From NCBI GenBank assembly GCA_030831165.1, contig JAURLP010000006.1, positions 28,443-92,442 of the forward strand: DNA of 64,000 bases. Direction: 5' to 3'. The translations under genes and the position numbers were made by a program. Below, in pieces: positions 57,416 to 64,000 of this stretch. Every line of letters begins with the position of its first letter. The first letter of the stretch is position 1. Origin of the DNA: Gammaproteobacteria bacterium. Lineage in GTDB: Bacteria > Pseudomonadota > Gammaproteobacteria > Pseudomonadales > Pseudohongiellaceae. The notes beneath the pieces were generated by a model. That model was not told the origin of the DNA. It did no database searches and saw nothing but the letters and a program-made list of their open reading frames with translations.

Positions 57416-57442
57416 GGTGTCTAGCAAACTAGGGGCGATTCA
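57416..57442 (-). repeat. Left terminal inverted repeat of the IS3 remnant
   Basis: Read on the minus strand, the sequence starting TGAATCGCCCCTAGTTTG and continuing to AGACACC precedes orfA by about 20 bases. It has the TGA...GACACC form of IS3-group ends. The matching right end was not found, so only the left half of the element survives. Confidence 0.65.
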
Positions 57443-57684
57443 TTCTATTTATTAACAACCTGCCCTTTGACGCCTATTCTCAGTGCTGATATTTCTGAAC
57501 TCTGTTTTTTGGAGGAACGGTTATTTTCTGACTTCTTTCCGGTTTTTTTCAAATACCGGGCAGTGTGCAGGAAAGGTGATGTTGCCGACAGGAGATTTGG
57601 TGGCAGAAGCTAACTGAATTCTAGGGTTTAAAGTTTGTCACAATCTGAACCGACGCCATTCAGAAATAAAATAAGGCGAGGAAT

Positions 57685-57870
57685 ATGTTGAACAAGGCAT
57701 CAGCACTGAAAATTACCTTGGAAATCAATCAGGAAACCAATCTTGATGAGTTGATGGCGCATCTGTGCCTGATGCAGGACGCCATGCCCGCCCAGCAATT
57801 TTCCACCGATGGTTTATTGCCTGATTTTACGATCCACGAAGGTGAGCTAGCCCCCAGGGAAGGGTGCTGA
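57685..57870 (+). CDS. Hypothetical 61-residue protein
   Basis: A small acidic protein (ALKITLEINQETNLDELMAHLCLMQDAMPAQQF) preceded by a good ribosome site (AAGGCGAGGA) seven bases before the ATG. No family is recognised and no membrane segment is present. It lies alone between the IS remnant and the dUTPase-like gene, in the zone where base composition changes. Confidence 0.5.
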   Translation: MLNKASALKITLEINQETNLDELMAHLCLMQDAMPAQQFSTDGLLPDFTIHEGELAPREGC

Positions 57871-57920
57871 GAAACGTATCGGGGTTACCTGGTGTATTTC
57901 CAGAGGTAGCCGTCCGGCCA

Positions 57921-58577
57921 TTAGATATCTTTTTGATATCGGTCTCTCAGTGACTCATAAAGGTTGTGCTGAAAGTCTTCATGTTCCTGGTCCAGGTCGG
58001 CCATGGCTTCTACCAGATGCTCGTTGTCTTCCCGGCCACCCCATATTTTCTGGTAGGTTCCTTCCTTGTAGCCATGGTCCTGGCGAAAGAAATTCAGCAC
58101 GTTTTTCCCCACGTACTGGCAGAACAGGTCGTTCCAGTCCATCCTGCAGTCCGTCATCAGGGCTTCGAACAGCGGCACGCTGATGCGCCCTGCGCAGGCC
58201 AGCCCAACACTCAGCTCCAGTTTTTTCAAGGTATCCAGGGTCTTCACTTGATAGGTCCTGCCATCGAAGTCGATCTTGTCATTCCCGTTGCACAGGCGCA
58301 TAAGGCTTAGCAGGGCCAGGGGTTCGTCATCCCGGTGTTCGAGCAGGATATGTGAAAGAGTAAAGTGCCAGATATCGACCAGTTCCATCTGCAACTGCTC
58401 GAGATCGCATTCCTGTTTCTTCCACCATTTCCAGCCGTGGTGCTCCATGGCCTCGGCGCCCTCGACAATGACGGCCCGCAAGTAAGGGTAGGCTGCTTCC
58501 ACCCACTGTGGATTGACCTTCGCGTTCATTTTCGATTGCAGGGCAAGCATGATCTTGGCCTGGGGTTCCTTGAGCAT
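57921..58577 (-). CDS. MazG-fold dUTP diphosphatase-like protein
   Basis: The 218-residue helical protein has the all-alpha NTP-pyrophosphatase pattern: EGAEAMEHHGWKWWK and then MELVDIWHF (E..E and E..D metal ligands). This matches dimeric dUTPase-like enzymes of marine gammaproteobacteria, which hydrolyse dUTP to dUMP and keep uracil out of DNA. The ATG at 58577 has GAGG upstream; a TTG-started longer form exists. Codons are GC-richer than in the genes to the left. Confidence 0.75.
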   Translation of the reverse strand: MLKEPQAKIMLALQSKMNAKVNPQWVEAAYPYLRAVIVEGAEAMEHHGWKWWKKQECDLEQLQMELVDIWHFTLSHILLEHRDDEPLALLSLMRLCNGNDKIDFDGRTYQVKTLDTLKKLELSVGLACAGRISVPLFEALMTDCRMDWNDLFCQYVGKNVLNFFRQDHGYKEGTYQKIWGGREDNEHLVEAMADLDQEHEDFQHNLYESLRDRYQKDI

Positions 58578-58620
58578 TGGCGACGACCTCGTTATGTCCT
58601 GCAAATGTGCGGAATATCGT

Positions 58621-59235
58621 TCATTTGCCTGGATTGATCAGTTGATTGATATCATTATGCCTTACCGGTTCACCCCAGTGCCTGATCAGCAAACTGCGGT
58701 CCGTTTTGGTCAGCAGATCAAGGTGTCGATACCCCAATTCATTCCAGTAATGCCTGGAATCATTGAGCATGGGCAATTTCTCCCTGATATTACTTTCGGT
58801 CAACGGCTCGTTGGAGGCTTTCGATGGGCCCGCCATGATGGCTGTCCGGTAAATATCCTTCAGGGCCTCCGCTGGTTCTTCTTCACCGGATTTCATTCGG
58901 CTCCTGAGTGTGATCATGGTCTGCCGGAAGGCCAGCATCCTGGGGTACTGCCTGCTGCAAAGCGCCAGGGCATCCTGGAATCGTCCCGCATCGCGCAGGG
59001 CTTTTACTTCCCCCCGCCAGGAAGCCGGTTCATGGCTGCTGGCTGAAAGCGCCTGCGCTACCGTAACAGTCCATCGAAGCGGCGATGTATCAGCCAAGCC
59101 TGGGTCCCCCAGTGGCGGCAGCGGCATTCCCTGGTTGGCAATGTCCTGTGTTTTCCTCAAATGGCCGGCATGCAGAGCCCTGATCAGGGCGATCACCAGG
59201 ACAAGGGCTGCAAGGGAAATCAGGAAAAACGGCAT
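58621..59235 (-). CDS. Membrane-anchored protein of unknown function
   Basis: From the ATG at 59235 the 204-residue product has one N-terminal hydrophobic helix (FFLISLAALVLVIALI) and then a soluble helical region without a recognised domain (FQDALALCSRQYPRMLAFRQ; GYRHLDLLTKTDRSLLIRHWGEP). The frame is open 270 bases further upstream, but the membrane start is the natural one. It is 43 bases upstream of the dUTPase-like gene on the same strand. Confidence 0.65.
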   Translation of the reverse strand: MPFFLISLAALVLVIALIRALHAGHLRKTQDIANQGMPLPPLGDPGLADTSPLRWTVTVAQALSASSHEPASWRGEVKALRDAGRFQDALALCSRQYPRMLAFRQTMITLRSRMKSGEEEPAEALKDIYRTAIMAGPSKASNEPLTESNIREKLPMLNDSRHYWNELGYRHLDLLTKTDRSLLIRHWGEPVRHNDINQLINPGK

Positions 59236-59492
59236 GTTCGTGCAAGTTTCAGTGGCAAGGCCACGGATTCTAGCAAGCACGCAAGGGTGGGTCGAGGGAG
59301 TGTACACAAGACAACATTGGCCAATTCCCGGTTCCTGCACTATGTTGTACCTGACACAGGGAAGTGTCAGCTTTCGGAAGCTTTCTCCCCCGCGGGTCAG
59401 GCCCAGAATCCGGCCAGCCAGGGCCCTACAGCGCGGCAAATCAGGCGGGATTTTGCTATACTGCGCCGCTTTCAGACGCCGCTGTAGTTCGC

Positions 59493-60410
59493 ATGACACC
59501 CGCAATATCCATCAAAGACCTCTATAAAACCTACGACAATGGTTTCGAGGCCCTCAAGGGCATCAGCCTGGACGTGGCTGAAGGCGACTTTTTTGCCCTC
59601 CTGGGCGCCAATGGCGCCGGAAAATCGACCACTATCGGTGTCCTGTCCACCCTGGTCCGGAAAACGTCAGGCAGTGTCCAGGTCTTTGGGCAGAACGTGG
59701 ACACCAACAGTTACGAAACCAAGTTGAACCTTGGTGTCGTTCCCCAGGAAGTGAATTTCAATCATTTCGAGAAGGTCTTCGATATTGTCGTCACGCAGGG
59801 TGGTTACTACGGCTTGCCCATAAAGCTTGCCAAGGAACGTGCGGAAAAATACCTGAACCAGCTAGGCCTCTGGGATAAGCACAACCAGCAGGCCCGTAAT
59901 CTGTCAGGCGGCATGAAACGCAGGCTCCTGATCGCCAGGGCGCTCGTGCATGAGCCGCGCTTGTTGTTATTGGATGAACCTACTGCCGGTGTCGATATCG
60001 AGCTGCGCCGTTCCACCTGGGATTTCCTGCAGAAAATCAATCGGGCAGGGACCACCATCGTCCTGACGACACATTACCTGGAGGAAGCGGAATCCCTGTG
60101 CCGGAATATTGCCATGATTGATCGCGGCGTGATTGTCGAAAATACCAGCATGAAGGCGTTGTTGCGAAAATTGCACCAGGAACACTTCGTTCTTGATGTG
60201 CGCCAGGAGCTTGAACAGGCCCCGGTACTCAATGGTTTTGGTTGCGAGCTGATCGATTCCAGTACCCTCGAAGTCATACTGGAAAGCCACCAGGATCTCA
60301 ACGATGTATTTACCGAACTGCAAGCCATGAATATCCAGGTGAAAAGTATGCGTAACAAGTCCAACCGCCTCGAGCAGTTGTTCATTTCCCTGCTGAAAAA
60401 ACCGGAGTAA
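59493..60410 (+). CDS. yadG: ABC transporter ATP-binding protein (YadG-like)
   Basis: The 305-residue ATPase has Walker A GANGAGKST, the Q-loop VVPQE, signature LSGGMKRR, Walker B LLLLDEPTAGVD and the switch histidine in LTTHYLEEA. It matches YadG, which pairs with the permease YadH. The ATG at 59493 gives the usual N-terminus; a longer upstream frame is not supported. The cargo of YadGH is unknown. The permease follows after 17 bases. Confidence 0.92.
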   Translation: MTPAISIKDLYKTYDNGFEALKGISLDVAEGDFFALLGANGAGKSTTIGVLSTLVRKTSGSVQVFGQNVDTNSYETKLNLGVVPQEVNFNHFEKVFDIVVTQGGYYGLPIKLAKERAEKYLNQLGLWDKHNQQARNLSGGMKRRLLIARALVHEPRLLLLDEPTAGVDIELRRSTWDFLQKINRAGTTIVLTTHYLEEAESLCRNIAMIDRGVIVENTSMKALLRKLHQEHFVLDVRQELEQAPVLNGFGCELIDSSTLEVILESHQDLNDVFTELQAMNIQVKSMRNKSNRLEQLFISLLKKPE

Positions 60411-60427
60411 ACGACACCTTGAGCAGC

Positions 60428-61201
60428 ATGACCCTGAACTACAAGCTGACTGCGTTCAATACCATCGTCTGGAAAGAGATTCGCCGCTTCCTGCGTATCT
60501 GGATTCAGACGCTGGTGCCGCCTGTTATCACCATATCCCTGTACTTCATCATATTCGGTAACCTCATCGGGCGGCGTATTGGGGATATGGGTGGGTATAC
60601 CTACATGGAATTTATTGTTCCCGGGCTGATCATGATGGCGGTCATCAACAATTCCTATGCCAACGTGGTGTCGTCTTTTTTTAGCCAGAAATACCAGCGT
60701 AGTATCGAGGAGCTGCTCGTTTCACCTGTGCCAAACTACGTCATTCTTTCAGGATTCGTCATCGGTGGTGTCGCGCGGGGGCTGGCCATTGGTGTAATCG
60801 CTACCTTCATGTCCCTGTTTTTCAGCGGCCTGCATATGTACAACCTCTTCATTACCCTTATGGTTGTGCTGATGTCGTCCATTGTCTTTTCACTGGGTGG
60901 TTTCATCAACGCCATATATGCCAACAAGTTCGACGATATCGCGATCATTCCAACATTTGTGCTTACACCGCTGATCTACCTTGGTGGCGTGTTCTATTCG
61001 GTAGAGCTATTGCCTGATTTCTGGCGCCTGGTGTCGAAGCTGAATCCCATTTTCTACATGGTCAATGCATTTCGTTACGGCATACTGGGTGTCTCCGACG
61101 TGAATGTCTGGTATGCCTTTACGATGCTGGTCATCTTTACCGGGGCACTGTTTGCCTTTTCCCTGTTCCTGTTGCACAGGGGGAAGGGGCTCAGGCACTG
61201 A
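60428..61201 (+). CDS. yadH: ABC transporter permease (YadH-like)
   Basis: The 257-residue ABC-2 type permease has six hydrophobic helices and closely follows E. coli YadH (RIWIQTLVPPVITISLYFII; GYTYMEFIVPGLIMMAVI; IPTFVLTPLIYLGGVFYS). It forms an inner-membrane exporter with the upstream ATPase. A TTG at 60419 could add three residues. queF starts nine bases later, so the three genes may be co-transcribed. Confidence 0.93.
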   Translation: MTLNYKLTAFNTIVWKEIRRFLRIWIQTLVPPVITISLYFIIFGNLIGRRIGDMGGYTYMEFIVPGLIMMAVINNSYANVVSSFFSQKYQRSIEELLVSPVPNYVILSGFVIGGVARGLAIGVIATFMSLFFSGLHMYNLFITLMVVLMSSIVFSLGGFINAIYANKFDDIAIIPTFVLTPLIYLGGVFYSVELLPDFWRLVSKLNPIFYMVNAFRYGILGVSDVNVWYAFTMLVIFTGALFAFSLFLLHRGKGLRH

Positions 61202-61209
61202 GCGGCAAC

Positions 61210-62043
61210 ATGACCATGACTGATAACCCGCTGGGCAAAACCACCAGGTACCCCGATCACTACCAGCCGGAACTGCTGGTCAGTATCGCCCGCAGGGAAA
61301 ACCGGCAATTACTACAACTGGGCGATGGTGAGTTGCCGTTTACCGGTGCCGATGTCTGGAATGCCTACGAGATTTCCTGCCTCGACAGCCATGGTAAACC
61401 CCTCGTCTTTATCGGTCGATTCATATTTACGGCAGATGCGGAATTCCTGGTGGAATCAAAATCCCTCAAGTTGTACCTGAACTCCCTTAACCAGGAAAAA
61501 GTCGTGTCTGTGGCGCAGCTCGCCGAAACCATAGCCAAAGACTTGTCCAGGGCTGCTGGAAGCCAGGTGGAGGTAATGCTGACGACACCCGACTCCGTGG
61601 CCATCCCTGATCTGCCAGCGGGGCGCTGCCTGGATGCGCTGGATATAGCCATGGATACCTATGAAGTATCCCGAAGTCTGCTGGAAGAGGGGGATGAAGA
61701 GCTATTCGAGGAAATTACGGAAGAGGTGCTGTATACCAACCTGTTCCGTTCCAATTGCCCGATCACCAACCAGCCGGACTGGGCCACGGTTACCATTTGC
61801 TACCGGGGCAGGAAAATCCCGGATACGGCATTACTCAAATATCTGGTTTCCTATCGCAGGCACAATGATTATCATGAAAATTGCGTGGAACGTATTTTTT
61901 GCGACCTGATGATGGTATTTGAACCCAGGGCGCTGACCGTTGAAGCCAATTTTCTCAGGCGCGGCGGACTGGATATCAATCCGGTCAGGACCACGGAACA
62001 AGATTTGAATTACCCCGCGTTCCCGCGCTATATCCGGCAGTAA
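61210..62043 (+). CDS. queF: NADPH-dependent 7-cyano-7-deazaguanine reductase QueF
   Basis: The 277-residue enzyme is the long, two-domain QueF type: ESKSLKLYLNS in the substrate site, catalytic cysteine C183 and D190 in NCPITNQPDW, and the NADPH/partner motif region YHENCVERIFCDL. It reduces preQ0 to preQ1 in queuosine synthesis. Length equals that of E. coli QueF (282). An ATG six bases further in is an alternative start. Confidence 0.95.
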   Translation: MTMTDNPLGKTTRYPDHYQPELLVSIARRENRQLLQLGDGELPFTGADVWNAYEISCLDSHGKPLVFIGRFIFTADAEFLVESKSLKLYLNSLNQEKVVSVAQLAETIAKDLSRAAGSQVEVMLTTPDSVAIPDLPAGRCLDALDIAMDTYEVSRSLLEEGDEELFEEITEEVLYTNLFRSNCPITNQPDWATVTICYRGRKIPDTALLKYLVSYRRHNDYHENCVERIFCDLMMVFEPRALTVEANFLRRGGLDINPVRTTEQDLNYPAFPRYIRQ

Positions 62044-62096
62044 CCTTAACTTCCGGCACAGATTTGCAAGACTCCAACAAAAAAACAGGTATTCCC

Positions 62097-62642
62097 TTGG
62101 ACGCAATTACAGCATTACAGACCAGAACAGCCTCGCCACGCCTGGTGGAGCCGGCGCCTTCTGCAAACGAACTGGACACCATCCTGAAAGCCGGCTTGCG
62201 GGCACCGGATCACGGCATGTTGAGGCCATGGCGGTTCCTTATCGTCGCTGGAGACGCGCGGGCAAAACTCGGCCAGCTGTTTGCCGTCCAGATGGAGCCG
62301 AAAACCGAGGAGCAGACTAAAAAGCTCCTCAATGCCCCTCTGCGAGCCCCGCTGATCATCATTGCGGTCGCGGAAATCCAGGACCATCCCAAGGTCCCCG
62401 CAGTGGAACAGATCTGTGCCACAGCAGCAGCAGTCCAGAACATGTCAGTGGCTATCCATGCCCTGGGTTATTCTTCTATCTGGCGCACAGGGGCACCGGC
62501 TTTCCATACCGGTGTGAAAGAGGCTCTGGGATTCAATGCGCGTGATGAAATAGTCGCTTTCCTGTATATCGGTACACCGACACTGGCTGATCGCCCTGTG
62601 CCGGAAAATGCCGTGGCCGATTATGTGAAGGAGTGGGGCTGA
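62097..62642 (+). CDS. YdjA-like nitroreductase
   Basis: The 181-residue flavoprotein matches E. coli YdjA: RTASPRLVEPAP at the N-terminus, GLRAPDHGMLRPWRFLIV, then GYSSIWRTGA and FLYIGTP. This is a small FMN-dependent nitroreductase family with no known natural substrate. A TTG at 62097 aligns with the YdjA start; another TTG at 62064 would add 11 residues. A terminator hairpin follows closely. Confidence 0.85.
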   Translation: MDAITALQTRTASPRLVEPAPSANELDTILKAGLRAPDHGMLRPWRFLIVAGDARAKLGQLFAVQMEPKTEEQTKKLLNAPLRAPLIIIAVAEIQDHPKVPAVEQICATAAAVQNMSVAIHALGYSSIWRTGAPAFHTGVKEALGFNARDEIVAFLYIGTPTLADRPVPENAVADYVKEWG

Positions 62643-62656
62643 GCGGTCTTGTAATT

Positions 62657-62689
62657 GGGCGGTGCATTCGCTAAAGTGCCGCCTTTTTT
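62657..62689 (+). terminator. Terminator after the nitroreductase gene
   Basis: GGCGG-T-GCA and TGCCGCC form a stem with one bulged base and a loop of about 10 bases, followed by six T. Confidence 0.7.
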
Positions 62690-62718
62690 CGGGTGAGCCC
62701 GAATGCTTGAAAGAATCT

Positions 62719-62911
62719 GGTGAGGTGTCCGAGTGGTTGAAGGAGTACCGCTTCGCGGCATGCAAGCACACCCTGAACGGAAAGTGTGTATAGGGAAACG
62801 TATCAGGGTTCGACAAGCAGCCAGAGGCAGCGCAGGACGCGCGTAGTACAAGCGCGCCCCGCAGGGGTGAGCACGGAGTGCGAATCCATCCCGACCGGAA
62901 TCTAGGCCGGT
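62719..62911 (+). repeat. tRNA-Ser-derived element with structured insertions
   Basis: The first 27 bases (62719-62745) equal the 5' half of the intact tRNA-Ser at 62938. An inserted segment of about 33 bases follows, then GGAAAGTGTGTATA...GGAAACGTATC, the anticodon-side and variable arm of the same tRNA. GGTTCGA (T-arm) is then interrupted by about 68 bases before CGAATCCATCCC, a degraded 3' part. Six hairpins can be drawn in the element, including CCGC-TTC-GCGG, CCCC-GCA-GGGG and GCAC-GGA-GTGC. It cannot fold as a normal tRNA. Confidence 0.65.
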
Positions 62912-62937
62912 GGTAGAATTAAGGTTTCTAAGAATAG

Positions 62938-63025
62938 GGTGAGGTGTCCGAGTGGTTGAAGGAGCACGCCTGGAAAGTGTGTATACGGAAACGTATCGAG
63001 GGTTCGAATCCCTCCCTCACCGCCA
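62938..63025 (+). tRNA. tRNA-Ser (anticodon GGA)
   Basis: A complete class II tRNA: acceptor GGTGAGG/CCTCACC, anticodon GGA in GCCTGGAAAGTG, long variable arm TATACGGAAACGTATC, T-arm GAGGGTTCGAATCCCTC, discriminator G and encoded CCA. 88 bases. It lies directly downstream of the altered tRNA-Ser-like copy. Confidence 0.97.
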
Positions 63026-63030
63026 CTAAT

Positions 63031-63060
63031 AAAAAACCCGGCATAGCCGGGTTTTTTATT
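63031..63060 (+). terminator. Terminator after tRNA-Ser
   Basis: CCCGGC (63037-63042) and GCCGGG (63046-63051) with loop ATA, preceded by A6 and followed by T6. The symmetric A and T tracts allow it to work for the converging DUF6152 gene as well. Confidence 0.92.
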
Positions 63061-63073
63061 GCCTTAAAATCGC

Positions 63074-63484
63074 TTAAAACATCGATCCGCCTTTCACCAC
63101 CGGGGTGCCGTCCGCCCGTGTCGGGATGTTACCGCCGCCTTCCATGAGCAGGCCATAGACACCTTCCTTGCGGGCAGGATGACCTTTTACGGTAATGGTC
63201 TCGCCAAGTGCAAAGGTATCCTTGGTGTAGCCCTGGCGCTGCAGGTGAACCACTGCGGCGCCGCCGTAGCTGATATCCCAGTCCCGCATCACACCGGTGG
63301 CATCCGGAGCCGTGATGGTCAGGTACGGATGTGGGTTAATGAAGGCCCATTCCTGGACGGTGCCGGTCAGTTCCAGTTCCTGGTCTTCGTGATAGATGCC
63401 ACTGGTGCTGTGGTGAGCGAATACCTGGGAGACCAGGGCTGCCGCAGCGACGAGGACAAGGATCAGTTTTTTGCTGGTATTCAT
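63074..63484 (-). CDS. DUF6152 family exported protein
   Basis: From the ATG at 63484 the 136-residue product has a signal peptide (LILVLVAAAALVSQVFAHHS). A small beta-domain follows, typical of DUF6152 (HHSTSGIYHEDQELELTG, then WAFINPHPYLTI and GYTKDTFALGETITVKGHPAR). Function is unknown; such genes often sit next to other periplasmic proteins in marine gammaproteobacteria. A longer upstream frame would overlap the next gene and is not favoured. Confidence 0.82.
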   Translation of the reverse strand: MNTSKKLILVLVAAAALVSQVFAHHSTSGIYHEDQELELTGTVQEWAFINPHPYLTITAPDATGVMRDWDISYGGAAVVHLQRQGYTKDTFALGETITVKGHPARKEGVYGLLMEGGGNIPTRADGTPVVKGGSMF

Positions 63485-63503
63485 GGCTTTCAGATTCCTT
63501 GGT

Positions 63504-64000
63504 TCAGTAATTGATACGGGCCGGATCGGGATCGTCCGGATATTTGGATGTTTCGAAACGCAGGCTGCGACGGGCGCCATCGAGCTCACAGGTCCAGTTG
63601 GCATCCAGTTCCTGAACCGGTGAGGAGTACACGGTGAACTCCCAGGGTTCTTTCAGGAAAAAAGCATCGACTGTGGATACTTCCAGTTTCAGGTTTCCGT
63701 TGTCGATGGAAAAGCGCTCGGTCAGCTGCTTCTGGGTGGATGACGGGATGCGGAAGTCTGCGTTCAATCCTTGTGGGTCGAAGGTGAACTTGTCGGTTAC
63801 CACGACCAGGGCACCATCCTCGTAATGTCCGTCGGCATGGCCAAAATAGAAAAATTCGTTTATCGCTGGATCGGGATGACCATGACCTTCCAACCAGATG
63901 GTGCGCACGACGTCATCCTTGCCGTAATAGATCAGGACGCGGTCTTCGAGCTGTTCGATCTTGAAGCTGTACGGATCGGTCCACATGTGGGGGATGGGCA
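63504..64000 (-). CDS. Exported-protein homolog often paired with DUF6152, partial
   Basis: The frame runs off the right edge of the window; the codons before the first ATG (63986) read PIPH in frame, so the gene begins outside. The visible 160 residues (MWTDPYSFKIEQLEDRVLIYYGKDD, then VRTIWLEGHGHPDP and GHYEDGALVVVTDKF) resemble a periplasmic beta-rich family in which 'YPFEI.QTPDRV' and 'GRWEGDTLVVDT' patterns occur. No function is known. It precedes the DUF6152 gene by 19 bases. Confidence 0.7.
   Translation of the reverse strand, partial: PIPHMWTDPYSFKIEQLEDRVLIYYGKDDVVRTIWLEGHGHPDPAINEFFYFGHADGHYEDGALVVVTDKFTFDPQGLNADFRIPSSTQKQLTERFSIDNGNLKLEVSTVDAFFLKEPWEFTVYSSPVQELDANWTCELDGARRSLRFETSKYPDDPDPARINY

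Noticed and set aside
58513..59527. Several long plus-strand open frames (up to 205 residues)
   Set aside because: They lie opposite the dUTPase-like and membrane-anchored genes in GC-rich DNA, where long antisense frames arise by chance.
62944..63147. 67-residue open frame beginning MSEWLKEHAWK
   Set aside because: It is the translation of the tRNA-Ser gene and its terminator, a well-known false gene.

Overview
The window looks like chromosome from a Gammaproteobacterium, probably marine and near the Pseudomonadales/Cellvibrionales side. The evidence is gene order. rnd-ycgL-ycgN, the PilZ / response-regulator-phosphatase / STAS trio, nudJ-mnmA-hflD...purB, prfB-lysS, nadK-glpG-yeaC-DUF2797-pepN and lpxH-ppiB/glnS-cysS are all arrangements known from that class. 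Most of the sequence (1 to about 57.4 kb) is AT-leaning. The last 6 kb (from about 57.9 kb) is clearly GC-richer, with C/G-ending codons, and begins just after a broken IS3-family insertion sequence.

Layout. 0-9 kb: end of recR; an overlapping rnd-ycgL-ycgN operon; a small membrane protein; the DEAH helicase hrpA; and a signalling block (PilZ protein, REC-PP2C response regulator, STAS protein, TerB-like protein). 9-17 kb: minus-strand tRNA and purine genes dusA, roxA, purB, then hflD-mnmA-nudJ. The usual purB-hflD junction is split by a vapBC-type toxin-antitoxin pair and an MFS transporter. 17-22 kb: moaC-moaD-moaE, prfB with its programmed frameshift, lysS and ung. 22-28 kb: exported or membrane proteins (beta-propeller, cupin, DUF2937, M20 peptidase), a CPA2 cation/proton antiporter and queD. 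28-31 kb: a CHASE2-cyclase and tRNA-Val/tRNA-Asp. A partial copy of the tRNA-Asp 3' end lies about 250 bp downstream, like an integration scar.

31-38 kb is the main accessory metabolic block. It holds an exported HpaI-type aldolase and a PaoABC-like molybdenum enzyme: a Tat-exported 2Fe-2S subunit with a lipobox, a Moco subunit, and an FAD subunit with a Cys-rich insert. An unlisted 48-residue one-helix membrane protein and a divergent b-type cytochrome flank the enzyme. The moaCDE genes at 17-18 kb would supply part of its cofactor. 38-50 kb: a UDP-sugar dehydrogenase, the nadK-to-pepN run, a dienelactone hydrolase, a DUF3095 protein that seems to start at CUG inside the acnB stop, and acnB. 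50-57 kb: DUF1289, pirin, lpxH, ppiB, glnS, cysS, a tRNA-Pro/Arg/His cluster with a strong promoter and terminator, and the IS3 remnant.

57.9-64 kb (GC-rich): a dUTPase-like MazG-fold protein, a membrane-anchored protein of unknown role, the yadGH ABC exporter, queF, a YdjA-type nitroreductase, a strange tRNA-Ser-derived structured element followed by an intact tRNA-Ser(GGA), a DUF6152 protein and one partial gene. queD and queF both serve queuosine synthesis but sit in the two compositionally different parts. No CRISPR array, prophage or rRNA gene was seen.
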